Assembly (NCBI GenBank): GCA_016699325.1 | Contig: CP064971.1 | Coordinates: forward strand, 1,550,001-1,614,000 | Length of the DNA stretch: 64,000 nucleotides | Direction: 5' to 3' | Source of the DNA: Methanolinea sp. | GTDB lineage: Archaea > Halobacteriota > Methanomicrobia > Methanomicrobiales > Methanospirillaceae | Shown: positions 25,584-34,909 of the stretch, one piece after another | How the letters are laid out: each line of letters starts with the position of its first letter | Numbering within the stretch: the first letter of the stretch is position 1 | Translations under genes and position numbers: made by a program | The notes under the pieces: generated by a model | Database searches by the model: none | What the model was told of the DNA's origin: nothing | The model's input: the letters and a program-made list of their open reading frames with translations, nothing else

Positions 25584-26777
25584 ATGCAGGGCAGGGTTCC
25601 GCCCGATGAACTTGAACGACGGATGCGCAGGTTCATCGATAGGATGGATATCGATAACCCCGAATGGGAATATGCAGCGCTGTTTAGAGGAGTCAACCTC
25701 TACTATTTCACCGGGACGATCCAGGATGCGATGCTCCTCGTTCCCCGTGACGGGGAGGCAGTTCTCTTTGTCCGGAGGAGCTACGAACGGGCGCTCGCCG
25801 AATCCTCCTTCCCCCGCATCGAGCCGATGCAAAGTTACCGGGACGCTGCGTCGGGTTCCCGGAACGTCCCGGACACCGTCTATCTCGAATCGGAATATGT
25901 TACACTGGGATTGTTCGAGCGGCTGCAGAAACATTTCGCGTTCTCCCGGGCAAGGCCTCTCGACCTGCAGGTCGGGAAGGTCCGGGCGGTGAAGAGCGCC
26001 TTTGAACTATCGCGCATGGAACAGGCCGGGGCGATACACGAACGGGTGCTCGAGAAATGTGTCCCCCTGATCCTCACCGAGGGGATGAGCGAGGCTGAAT
26101 TCGGAACCATGGTCTATTCGGTGATGGTCCGCGAGGGGCACCAGGGGGTCGTACGGTTTGGCGGACTGGGAATCGAGATCGAAGTCGGGCAACTCGGTTT
26201 TGGTGAAAATTCGCTCTATCCCACAAGCTTTGACGGGCCGGGCGGGTGCCGTGGATTGTGTCCGGCAGCGCCCTTGCTCGGAAGCCGCGAGCGGACCCTG
26301 CACGAAGGAGATCTGGTCTTCATCGACAACGCCTGCGGATTCGAAGGATACCAGACTGATAAGACCATGAACTACATGTTCGGAAAGCCGATACCCGACA
26401 ACGCCATCGCGATCCACCACCAGTGTGTCGATCTTCAAAACGAGCTCGCCACGCTCCTGAAGCCGGGGAATATTCCCTCCCGGATCTATTCCCAGGTAAT
26501 GGGTGGCCTCAGCCCCGAGTTCCGGGAGAATTTCATGGGATATGGCAGCCGGCAGGCGCAGTTCCTCGGTCATGGGGTAGGGCTCCTGGTCGATGAAATA
26601 CCGGTTATCGCCAGGGGGTTTGATGAACCCCTCGAGGAAGGGATGACCATTGCTCTCGAACCGAAAAAGGGAATCAGGGGGGTCGGAATGGTGGGAATCG
26701 AGAATACTTTCGTGGTGACACCGGGGGGTGGCAGGAGCATAACCGGGGACAGTACCGGTTTGATCCAGGTCTGGTGA
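25584..26777 (+). CDS. M24 family metallopeptidase (Xaa-Pro aminopeptidase-like)
   Basis: 397 residues: an N-terminal creatinase-type domain (about 1-145) and a C-terminal pita-bread metallopeptidase. Metal-ligand regions visible: LVFIDNACGFEGYQTDKTMN (two Asp), FLGHGVGLLVDE (His), TIALEPKKG (Glu) and GIENTFVV (Glu). It hydrolyses N-terminal residues preceding proline, or a related amide. Start at 25584 follows TTGGAGC. Monocistronic. Confidence 0.88.
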   Translation: MQGRVPPDELERRMRRFIDRMDIDNPEWEYAALFRGVNLYYFTGTIQDAMLLVPRDGEAVLFVRRSYERALAESSFPRIEPMQSYRDAASGSRNVPDTVYLESEYVTLGLFERLQKHFAFSRARPLDLQVGKVRAVKSAFELSRMEQAGAIHERVLEKCVPLILTEGMSEAEFGTMVYSVMVREGHQGVVRFGGLGIEIEVGQLGFGENSLYPTSFDGPGGCRGLCPAAPLLGSRERTLHEGDLVFIDNACGFEGYQTDKTMNYMFGKPIPDNAIAIHHQCVDLQNELATLLKPGNIPSRIYSQVMGGLSPEFRENFMGYGSRQAQFLGHGVGLLVDEIPVIARGFDEPLEEGMTIALEPKKGIRGVGMVGIENTFVVTPGGGRSITGDSTGLIQVW

Positions 26778-27455
26778 TGATTTGGAGAACTTCCTGTAAT
26801 GAGTGGTTCTTCCGCGATCCACTCATAAACGAAAAAAGCGCCACCCCGCTTCCGAAAGGATACCATGGGGAGACTGGGGTAGATTTCGGGGACTGGATGC
26901 TCACTATCGGCTATGGATCTGGAGTCAAGTGCGCCCTAACCATCCTGCTGAGGCATATTGCATTTCGCTGATGAGACTATTACATCATCGATTCCGAGGA
27001 CAAACCCCGTGAAACCTCCTCTCTGTATGACACAGGGGCACTCCGGGCAACTTCGATCAGGTGTTATCAGGCTAACTGGAGGTATTGGGGGGCCCTTTTC
27101 CTGGACTGTCAACCGCTGGCGAGTTCTTGCAGTGGTGCCATGGCCATGATGTCCTGAAAAATCAATCCACCCGTGGAGATATGGGGCCTCAAAGCCGGTT
27201 TGTTCTCTTCGAGTCCCTAAGAAGAATCGCTTCACCGCCGGCAGATGAATCTGCACGGACTTTACGTAAAGGTAGAACGATGCTCTCACCTGCATTGTAG
27301 ACTACAAGCCAAACCCCGGCTTCATTTCGCCCTTTGCCTGGCAAAGGCTCGTGAGTGGTGTAAAAAACAGGTTCGATATGACCGATCCCTGGCAATTCAA
27401 AAATTTCTTATTCGTGCAATGAACCACTAGAATAACAGAAAACAGGTGGGAGGAC
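26778..27455. other. Intergenic region without a supportable gene
   Basis: About 680 bp. Several frames of 60-120 codons exist on both strands but none has a convincing start, motif or composition. The region just before 27456 should hold the decarboxylase promoter; a GGAGG occurs 8 nt before its ATG. No tRNA or repeat recognised. Confidence 0.4.
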
Positions 27456-28649
27456 ATGAACGGGGAACCAAAAAGGAGTGGGAAAGACAGCGATGTCCAT
27501 CATATCAGCAAGGCAAAGAAGAAGCAGCTGCAGAACCTCGCAAAGGAACACGGGACACCCATATTCGTGATCGATCATGAAAAGATACGGCAGAACTATC
27601 GCGAGTTCAAGAAGCTCCTGCCTCAGGTCCAGGTCTACTACGCGGTCAAGGCAAACTCGGATCGCGGCATTGTAAAGACGCTCTATGATATCGGCTGCAG
27701 CTTCGATGTTGCCTCCATGCCGGAGTTCATGATCGTCTATGAAAACATCAGGGATCTGCCGGACCACGAACGGCAGGACTGGATCTGGGACAAGATTATT
27801 TATGCAAACACCATCAAGCCCATCGAGACTCTCCAAGCCCTTGACCTGTATAAACCGCTCGTTACCTTCGATAACATCGAGGAGCTCAAGAAGATAAGGA
27901 AGCATGCCCCCCACGCGGGGCTGGTCCTGCGATTGCGCGTCCCCAATACCGGGTCGATGGTCGAACTCTCCTCCAAGTTCGGGGCCGACCCTGGTGAGGC
28001 GGTCGACCTGATCATCGAGGCCTTCAAAATGGGACTTGTTGTGGAAGGGATGAGCTTCCATGTCGGCAGCCAGTGCACCAACTTCAATAACTACGTCCAG
28101 GCCCTGAACCTGGCAGCAAACGTTCTCTCAGAGGTCGAGACCCGGACGGGACGAAAGATAAGAATCCTCGATATCGGCGGGGGATTCCCGGTAAAGTACC
28201 ATCCCGGTGTCCTTTCCCTGCGGGTGCTCACGCGGAAACTGGATGCCGAATTGAAGAGGTTATTTGAGCCCGACATGCAGATCCTCGCTGAACCTGGGCG
28301 TTTTCTGGTAGCAAACTCCTGCACACTGGTCTCCAAGGTTATCGGGAAAGCGTTCCGTGACGGGAAACCGTGTTACTACATCAATGATGGAATCTACCAT
28401 ACCTACTCGGGGCAGGTTTTCGACCACTGCGTTTACCCGGTAAGGGCCTTTAAAGACGAGGAGACAACTATCTCGGCGGTATTTGGTCCAACCTGCGATG
28501 CCTTTGACACTATTACCCTCTCCGCCGAGCTCCCGGATCTCGAGATCGGGGATCTGGTCTATTCCGAGAACATCGGTGCCTATTCGATCGCCTCCTCCAC
28601 CTACTTCAATGGATTTCCCCCGGCAAAAGTGGTGCACATCAACCAGTGA
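27456..28649 (+). CDS. Ornithine/lysine/diaminopimelate decarboxylase family, fold-type III PLP enzyme
   Basis: 397 residues. Motifs: PLP lysine in VYYAVKANSD, the substrate-helix region SFHVGSQC, the phosphate loop DIGGGFPVKY, EPGRFLVANS, and FGPTCDAFDTI, the Cys-Asp motif typical of eukaryotic-type ornithine decarboxylases rather than LysA. It probably makes putrescine or a related polyamine; a diaminopimelate role is less likely because the CD pair is retained. The ribosome binding site GGGAGGAC sits before ATG 27456. Monocistronic. Confidence 0.85.
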   Translation: MNGEPKRSGKDSDVHHISKAKKKQLQNLAKEHGTPIFVIDHEKIRQNYREFKKLLPQVQVYYAVKANSDRGIVKTLYDIGCSFDVASMPEFMIVYENIRDLPDHERQDWIWDKIIYANTIKPIETLQALDLYKPLVTFDNIEELKKIRKHAPHAGLVLRLRVPNTGSMVELSSKFGADPGEAVDLIIEAFKMGLVVEGMSFHVGSQCTNFNNYVQALNLAANVLSEVETRTGRKIRILDIGGGFPVKYHPGVLSLRVLTRKLDAELKRLFEPDMQILAEPGRFLVANSCTLVSKVIGKAFRDGKPCYYINDGIYHTYSGQVFDHCVYPVRAFKDEETTISAVFGPTCDAFDTITLSAELPDLEIGDLVYSENIGAYSIASSTYFNGFPPAKVVHINQ

Positions 28650-29283
28650 TGGTCTATATAGGGAGAAGAGCCCCGCTCTCTCACGATTAGAAGAATAAAG
28701 GAAAAATCAAATCTGAAAAAAAGGATGGTCGGCCAGATGATAACTGGTTGAAAGCGTGCGGAGACCTTTCCAGTGGCGTTTGGTATATCCCGGCGTAGTG
28801 AGATTTCCCCTGTATTGTACCATTTTGCCGGCTAAAAAAAAGCCTGTTGAACACAGGTAGCCAGGAACAGGAAAAAGGCGTGGTGACAATTGGGATACCA
28901 GCATCCTGCTCTAACAGCAAGAGAATTCGTTGTATCTTTTTTTTTAGCATCCCCTCTCTGTGGTCTCTTCACACATTACTCACCAAGGCAAAGAGGCAAC
29001 TTATCCCTGCCGTGTTCCACCTTCTTTTGAAAAAAACGAACATCGCCTTTATCCGGTCCCGGGCAGGTATCTTTTCTTCGACCTGCCTTTCGGATACTGG
29101 ATCTTGGCCATCCGCCCCTGTATTTTTCTGAATAGTGCAATGCATGACCACTGCCCATGATAAAAAAAGGAGAAAGGATTTAATTTTTCAGGATACATGA
29201 AACAACAAAACCAGCATGTCAATCCAAATTAACATGGAGGGAAACCTGGTTTTATAATAAGATAATGCCACAGGAGAATTGAC
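28650..29283. other. Intergenic region without a supportable gene
   Basis: About 630 bp with several A and T tracts (for example a T run near 28935-28945) and no frame of convincing composition. It may hold the terminator of the decarboxylase and the promoter of the small secreted protein. Confidence 0.4.
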
Positions 29284-29640
29284 ATGATGAAACATGGAAT
29301 AATCACGATGCTTGTTGCCGGCTTGCTGGTAGCAGTAAGTTGCGCGGGATTTGTAGACGAACCGATTGAAATGAACAACCCCAACTGGACCGGATTCTCA
29401 AGAAGTTTTATGGAAAAATTAAGTCCGTTTGGTGAATTCAAGATTTATAATCTCTATGACGAGTTCTATCCTCCTCCGAAAATAACTACTCCTGAAAATG
29501 AAACACCTACCTGGAAACCGATTAAGATAGTGCCCGAGCCTCTGCCGATCACGAAGAAAGAATTATTCCAGTCCATGATAACAATTTCACCGCAAAAACA
29601 ATCCCTGCTCCAGTCCCTTTCGGGCAGACCAATGTATTAA
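29284..29640 (+). CDS. Small secreted hypothetical protein
   Basis: 118 residues. The signal peptide MMKHGIITMLVAGLLVAVSC is followed by a mature part rich in Pro, Thr and Lys (FYPPPKITTPENETPTWKPI). A ribosome binding site AGGAG lies 8-12 nt before the ATG. No domain recognised. It lies upstream of, and on the same strand as, the PEGA protein. Confidence 0.68.
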   Translation: MMKHGIITMLVAGLLVAVSCAGFVDEPIEMNNPNWTGFSRSFMEKLSPFGEFKIYNLYDEFYPPPKITTPENETPTWKPIKIVPEPLPITKKELFQSMITISPQKQSLLQSLSGRPMY

Positions 29641-29783
29641 TAGGATCCACAGGTATCCCATTTCCCTCATTATTTTATCATCATCTCGAATTCGCTTCCC
29701 GGGTCCCAGTACTCATTTGTGTGGAGTCAGCACAACGGTCATTACCGGTAAGCACCAAATATCGCAACTGAGATGATGTTCAT

Positions 29784-30953
29784 ATGACAACTATACGTTT
29801 TCTAGCAACCCTGGCCCTCGCCCTGGCGCTGTGTGTATGCTGCCTGCCGGCAGAAGCGACACTGCAATCGTTCACCTACCGGGGGTATGTTACACGTATC
29901 GACACTGAAAGCGGCAACCTCTCAATGCTGGCAACCCATCAGTGGCGGTGCACCTATGAGAACGGCACCGCCAGCTGTGGCTGGACCGGCATCACCCCGG
30001 TTCCTTTAATGGGAACCGTGCCTTCTGCTGCTGCCTTTTCCATGATCCTTTCCGGTCAGGTCATCGAAGCATCGAGCCTCGGCATGCCGGGCGGGCACTG
30101 GACGGGAATCGGAGTCCTCGCTCCTATCTATGCAGAGCAGGGATACTTCGGCACCGCACTGGTGGGTGATCCTGGCTCACTTCCTGTCCCCCTCATCGAC
30201 GGCTATTCAGTCACTCCGGTGACCGAGCCCGATTGCCATACCTGTACAGGCTCGGTTTGTGAAGCAATCCTTGCCAGGATAACCGTCTCCAGGAACGGTG
30301 AAACCGTGGCGACGGCATCTCTTTATCCGGGTGATACATGCCTCTATCTTGATCAGGAAGACCAATCGGGTGTGAATGTAACCTTTATATCAGGCCAGGC
30401 ATCTGCAGCACTCTGTCCGAATGCATCGCCGTTCATGACCGGGCCCCAGCCGATCTCTATCTTCACAGTCCTGGTTATCCCCCGTTCCGGAGAAGTATCG
30501 CCTTTCCCGGAAGCAAAAACCGGATCGGTATCAGTTCTCTCGGTTCCCTCCGGATCCCGGGTCTATCTCAACCATGAACTGGTAGGATCAACCCCCATAA
30601 CCCGGCCAGGTCTCATGCCCGGTTCCTACGTGGTACGGGTGGAAAAAGAGGGATATCTCACCTGGGAAAAATCAATCACCATCCACCAGGGAAGCTCAAA
30701 CATCCTGACTGCCGGTCTTGTATCCGGCTCTGGAAGCTTGAGCATCAAATCATTCCCCTGGAACGCCAGAATTCTGCTTGACGGGGAGATGAAAGGATAT
30801 ACTCCTCTGCTCATCCAGAACCTGCCAGTCGGGTCCCATGCTCTAGAGATCGAGAAGCCCGGTTACCAGACTGCAACAAAGACCGTTCAGGTACCGGCGG
30901 GAAGCATCGGGCTCGTGGTGATTACGCTTACTCCTGAAGCAACAGAAGAGTAG
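29784..30953 (+). CDS. Secreted protein with two C-terminal PEGA domains
   Basis: 389 residues: signal peptide (LATLALALALCVCCLPAEA), a central beta-rich domain with several Cys (CHTCTGSVCEAI), and two PEGA repeats at about 248-315 and 318-386 (SVLSVPSGSRVYLNHELVGS; IKSFPWNARILLDGEMKGYT). PEGA domains occur in surface-layer-associated proteins. No C-terminal anchor is visible, so it may be secreted or held by interaction. Followed by a T tract. Confidence 0.82.
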   Translation: MTTIRFLATLALALALCVCCLPAEATLQSFTYRGYVTRIDTESGNLSMLATHQWRCTYENGTASCGWTGITPVPLMGTVPSAAAFSMILSGQVIEASSLGMPGGHWTGIGVLAPIYAEQGYFGTALVGDPGSLPVPLIDGYSVTPVTEPDCHTCTGSVCEAILARITVSRNGETVATASLYPGDTCLYLDQEDQSGVNVTFISGQASAALCPNASPFMTGPQPISIFTVLVIPRSGEVSPFPEAKTGSVSVLSVPSGSRVYLNHELVGSTPITRPGLMPGSYVVRVEKEGYLTWEKSITIHQGSSNILTAGLVSGSGSLSIKSFPWNARILLDGEMKGYTPLLIQNLPVGSHALEIEKPGYQTATKTVQVPAGSIGLVVITLTPEATEE

Positions 30954-30965
30954 CAGCCTGTTTCA

Positions 30966-30977
30966 GGGATTTTTTTT
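30966..30977 (+). terminator. T-tract terminator after PEGA protein
   Basis: Eight consecutive T residues at 30970-30977, some 17 nt after the stop codon. The remaining 300 bp to the convergent ROK gene contain another T9 tract near 31190 and no gene. Confidence 0.4.
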
Positions 30978-31280
30978 AACCCGATGAATAATTACTGGTT
31001 TGTCATGAACACCTGGGAAATCCGGTTCCCGGATTTCCTTCTCTTAAATAATCTGATAACCAGCTTTAACCTACAATTCGAGGACAGAAAAAATATAAAC
31101 GGAATCAATCCCGTGGGATTGAAAAAGGTCAGGCAAGAAACCTGGTTTCGATGGAGTCACATTCTGTTCTCATTCCGTGCACTCCTGGTTTTTTTTTCAA
31201 AGGACCCGGTTTGAGTTCTTGCAAACATCACAATCAGATCTACCTTTGTTCAACCCTGTTCCGGTGCCAAGCCTTCATAG

Positions 31281-32237
31281 TTACACCCCGGTTAAATCCA
31301 GAAAGTCCCTGTATCGTGTATCGTAGCCCTGGGCAATCACCCCGGCACCAAGCAGCGGGGCATCGCCCTTCAGCCCGGTCATGAGCATATCCGGCACTTT
31401 GAGATGGCGGTCGACAGTATCGATTATCGGTGGCAGCAGGAGATCAGCATTAGACCGTATCACGGAACCGTCAAAGACGATGAGTTCCGGATCGTAAGCG
31501 ACGATGACATCGGAGACCGCCCTGGCGTTGATCCGGGCAAGGTCACGGAGGAACCGCATCACGTCATCATCACCCTCCCGGGCCGAGTGGAAGATATTTT
31601 CTGCTGTATCCGGACCCCAGTGGGGTTTACCATGGTAGTGGCACCACTGGGCAAAGAACCAGGGGAGGTACTTCCCGGATGCATATCCCTCCCAGTGCCC
31701 GGAATGCCCACAGCCGCAGACCAGATTGTAGGTGTCATCCACGTGGAAGTGGCCGATCTCGGCGGCGTTGCCGTCCCGTCCAAGCAGGATCCTGCCATCT
31801 GCCAGCACCCCCCCGCCTATCCCGGTGGAAATTGTTATATAAACCACGTTCTTCCTCCCTCTCGCCACACCATACGAGAGTTCACCGATGAGACCGGCAT
31901 GGCAATCATTGACCATTCGGACAGGGATGCCGAACTGCTCTTCAAGCGAACCGGGCAGCGGCACATCACGGAAAGGCAGGTTTGGCGGATTGAGCAGTAT
32001 CCTCCTCCTGATGTCGACCGGCCCTGCAACTGAAAGACCGATGCCCGAAAAACCGCGAAGGGCTCCGGTGCCGCATACCCGCCCGATCATGTCGGTGAGA
32101 AACCCGGTGAGGATGGCTGGATCGGCTCCCCCGGTCGGGGTCTTTGCTTCGATCTTTTCGAGCATAATGCCACCGTTGTCGAGGACTCCAACCCTCGTGT
32201 TTGTCGCTCCGAGATCAACGGCGACTACGCGCACCAT
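31281..32237 (-). CDS. ROK family sugar kinase (glucokinase-like)
   Basis: 318 residues. It phosphorylates a hexose with ATP. Motifs: N-terminal phosphate loop AVDLGATNTRVG, GIGLSVAGPVD, catalytic Asp in VNDCHAGLIGE, YITISTGIGGGV, and the ROK zinc-binding cluster EIGHFHVD...CGCGHSGHWEGY. I chose the Met at 32237, which begins the first strand; the frame also has a Met at 32282. No sugar pathway genes are adjacent. Confidence 0.9.
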   Translation of the reverse strand: MVRVVAVDLGATNTRVGVLDNGGIMLEKIEAKTPTGGADPAILTGFLTDMIGRVCGTGALRGFSGIGLSVAGPVDIRRRILLNPPNLPFRDVPLPGSLEEQFGIPVRMVNDCHAGLIGELSYGVARGRKNVVYITISTGIGGGVLADGRILLGRDGNAAEIGHFHVDDTYNLVCGCGHSGHWEGYASGKYLPWFFAQWCHYHGKPHWGPDTAENIFHSAREGDDDVMRFLRDLARINARAVSDVIVAYDPELIVFDGSVIRSNADLLLPPIIDTVDRHLKVPDMLMTGLKGDAPLLGAGVIAQGYDTRYRDFLDLTGV

Positions 32238-32356
32238 GCCCGGTGGTTTGACCGGGAGGGCAATGAAGTTACCGAGGTACATCCAGTAAGGGGCTCAGGG
32301 AGCTAATCCCTGATGTCTAACTGATGAGAGCCGGTGAGGTGACTGTCGTATGATGA

Positions 32357-32551
32357 TCTTCCGAAAGGGTTGAATACGAAGGAAGAAGGCTCGCACTGCC
32401 GGAGATCCGGCAGATCGCTGCAGAACCGCCCGGCATGTTTGTCTGGTCCGGCAATGAATTTTTCCTTGCCCGGGACAGGTACACCGCCCCAGACTTATGC
32501 GGGAGTGTTCCCGGTGACATCGAACCCTGGTCGGGCATCTGCCAGGGTTGA
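32357..32551 (+). pseudogene. Possible decayed coding fragment
   Basis: The frame open from a stop at 32354 to a TGA at 32549 reads like protein (VEYEGRRLALPEIRQIAAEP, PGMFVWSGNEFFLARDRYTA), but it has no start codon at its 5' end. No family recognised. Together with the next entry it suggests that the 1-kb gap 32283-33340 contains degenerated genes. Confidence 0.25.
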
Positions 32552-32760
32552 GAGTCTGAGGGTTGCAACACGGACCGCGGGATGCCGCGCTCAAAAGGGC
32601 CATTCTCTCCGTGGTTCCCGCTCCGGAGCAATTAAGGGATCCCGCGTATTTGAGGGAAGAGTCGCCGTCCTCTCCGGCAGCCTCTGGATCCGCCCCTGGA
32701 TAGCGGCAGGGCTGCCAGGATCTCACCATCTCTCCCACGCATGGAAAGGCAGCAGCCCTG

Positions 32761-33068
32761 ATGGAGTCATCCCGAACCATCGTGAAGTTCTCGGAACGAG
32801 ATAGCCGTGAAGCGCTCTATGCCCGTGCTCCCGGTTATCCAGACCTCGCCCCGTCAACGCGACCACCACCGTCACCCAGTTCCTGATCACCCATCCTGGA
32901 TGCGAGACCGGCTACAAGCGGGTTTTGTCCGGCCAGGAACAGGAAGCCGATGAGTTCTTCGGAGGGCTTGCCCGCTACCAATCCTTGCCCGGCCCCGGGC
33001 GTGAACTCAAACACGGTTTCACCAGCCTCCAGCGCCAGGCCCTACAGGACCAGACCTTGCCAGCCTGA
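32761..33068 (+). pseudogene. Possible frameshifted small gene
   Basis: An ATG at 32761 opens a frame (MESSRTIVKFSERDSREALY) that stops at 32886. An overlapping frame, open from 32811 to the TGA at 33066, carries on with protein-like sequence (VTQFLITHPGCETGYKRVLS, EADEFFGGLARYQ). One single-base shift between 32811 and 32884 would join them into about 102 residues. No family recognised; frameshift or chance both possible. Confidence 0.3.
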
Positions 33069-33340
33069 ATGCAACTCCCTCTCCCTGCCCTGCCGGGATC
33101 GTGCGCGCTGCCCGCGCAATACCGTCCTCTCTGCCAGTGCAGGACGGGGTCCGGGGACGATCGCTTCGGGAGGTTCCAGCCCGGTATTTCCCCCCGTAAA
33201 TCGCCTATTACGATAAGAATACAATGCAATTCGGGACCGGGGATCAAGTCGGCCCTGCAGAATATAGCATGTACCAATGGTTATAAACGGTCTTTGCAAG
33301 GGTACTTAGATCAGAAACTACCGGACCGGGGATCCACGCC

Positions 33341-33610
33341 ATGATAGAAGAAAAAGATGTAGAGCATATTGCGATGCTTGCTGATATCGGGATCACCAGA
33401 GAGGAACTGTCTGAGTTCACCATGCAGTTCAACGAGATTCTCGACCATTTTGATATTCTCGACAAGGTGGAAGGAACCGTGACGTTCGAACATGAACATG
33501 CCACTGTCTTCCGGGAGGACGAGATCGAGCCGTCTCTTCCGCAGAACGAGGCGTTGTTTAACTCCCCTGACACCGAAGACGGATTCTTCCGGGCACCACG
33601 GGTGATGTGA
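33341..33610 (+). CDS. gatC: Aspartyl/glutamyl-tRNA amidotransferase subunit C
   Basis: 89 residues, the usual GatC length, with VEHIAMLADIGITREELSEF and ILDHFDILDKVEG. GatC stabilises the GatA-GatB complex that converts Asp-tRNA(Asn) and Glu-tRNA(Gln) into the amide forms. First gene of the gatCAB run; the stop TGA is directly followed by the GTG of gatA. A TATA-like ttataaac at about 33280 lies 55-60 nt upstream. Confidence 0.93.
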   Translation: MIEEKDVEHIAMLADIGITREELSEFTMQFNEILDHFDILDKVEGTVTFEHEHATVFREDEIEPSLPQNEALFNSPDTEDGFFRAPRVM

Positions 33611-34909
33611 GTGACCTCCGTTACCTTCTCGCCCGATGACCGGTACAACGCCTTCATCACCACGCTTTCGACCGCGGAGACTGGTGCCGGGAAGCTCTCT
33701 GGAACCCTGGTTGCTATCAAGGACAACATCTCCACCCGGGGGATCCCTACCACCTGCGCCAGCCGGATCCTTACCGGCTATGTTCCCCCATACGATGCCC
33801 ACGTTGTCACACTGCTGAAACGGGAAGGAGCGGCCATTGTCGGAAAGACCAACATGGACGAATTCGGGATGGGTAACACAACAGAGAGTTCTGTCTTCGG
33901 TCCAACCTTAAACCCGGTCGATCCCTCCCGGGTGCCTGGAGGATCATCAGGGGGGAGCGCTGCAGCGGTCGCCTCCGGTATGGTCAGGATGGCGCTGGGG
34001 ACCGACACCGGAGGCTCCATCCGCTGTCCGGCCGCATTCTGCGGCATCGTTGGGCTCAAGCCAACCTACGGACGGGTCTCCCGTTACGGGCTGATCGCCT
34101 ATGCCAATTCGCTCGAGCAGATTGGGCCTATGGCCAGGACCGTTGAAGACGTCTCTCTCCTCATGGAGGTTCTTACCGCATATGACCCCAGGGATTCGAC
34201 GGCCATCTCATGCCCCTATCGCCATATCCCCAATCCCTCAGTCACCGGTGTGAAGATCGGGGTCCCTGAAGAGTTCTTTGGAGAAGGCGTGGACCCCCGG
34301 GTTGCCGCAGTGGTCTGGAAAGCCATAACCCGGCTTGAGGGCGATGGAGCCGAGATCGTGGCCTGCCGGATGCCGAGCATGACCTTTGCACTCGCCGCCT
34401 ACTACGTTACCTGCACGAGCGAGGCGAGCTCTAACCTGGCACGTTTTGACGGGATTCGCTATGGTCCTCCGGCCGACACGAAACGGCCCTGGCACGAAGC
34501 ATACCAGGAGCGGCGGCGGGAGGGGTTCGGGACCGAGGTCCGGCGCCGGATCATACTCGGGACCTTCGCCCTCTCCTCAGGATATTACGGTAAGTACTAT
34601 GCAAAGGCCCAGGCAGCCCGCCAGCAGGTGCGCGAGGACTTTGTCAGGTTGTTCCGGACCGTCGACGTGATCGCCGGGCCGACCATGCCTACCGTTGCCT
34701 TCCGGTTCGGGGAGAAGAGCGACCCGCTCTCCATGTACCTCTCTGATGTCCTGACCTCTCCTGCCAACCTGGCCGGGGTTCCGGCAATATCAGTTCCCTG
34801 CGGGACCCAGGACGGACTCCCGGTAGGCCTCCAGGTCATGGGCCCGTGGTTCAGGGATGAAAAGGTGATCGATGTGGCCGCTGCCTATGAACATGGGGGA
34901 ACGGCATGA
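33611..34909 (+). CDS. gatA: Aspartyl/glutamyl-tRNA amidotransferase subunit A
   Basis: 432 residues. It generates ammonia from glutamine for the transamidation. Amidase-signature triad visible: Lys in VAIKDNIS, cis-Ser region GGSSGGSAAAVASG and nucleophile Ser in GTDTGGSIRCPAAFCG. The GTG start abuts the gatC stop; the end overlaps gatB (ATGA at 34906-34909). Somewhat shorter than bacterial GatA (about 485), as in other archaeal GatA. Confidence 0.96.
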   Translation: MTSVTFSPDDRYNAFITTLSTAETGAGKLSGTLVAIKDNISTRGIPTTCASRILTGYVPPYDAHVVTLLKREGAAIVGKTNMDEFGMGNTTESSVFGPTLNPVDPSRVPGGSSGGSAAAVASGMVRMALGTDTGGSIRCPAAFCGIVGLKPTYGRVSRYGLIAYANSLEQIGPMARTVEDVSLLMEVLTAYDPRDSTAISCPYRHIPNPSVTGVKIGVPEEFFGEGVDPRVAAVVWKAITRLEGDGAEIVACRMPSMTFALAAYYVTCTSEASSNLARFDGIRYGPPADTKRPWHEAYQERRREGFGTEVRRRIILGTFALSSGYYGKYYAKAQAARQQVREDFVRLFRTVDVIAGPTMPTVAFRFGEKSDPLSMYLSDVLTSPANLAGVPAISVPCGTQDGLPVGLQVMGPWFRDEKVIDVAAAYEHGGTA

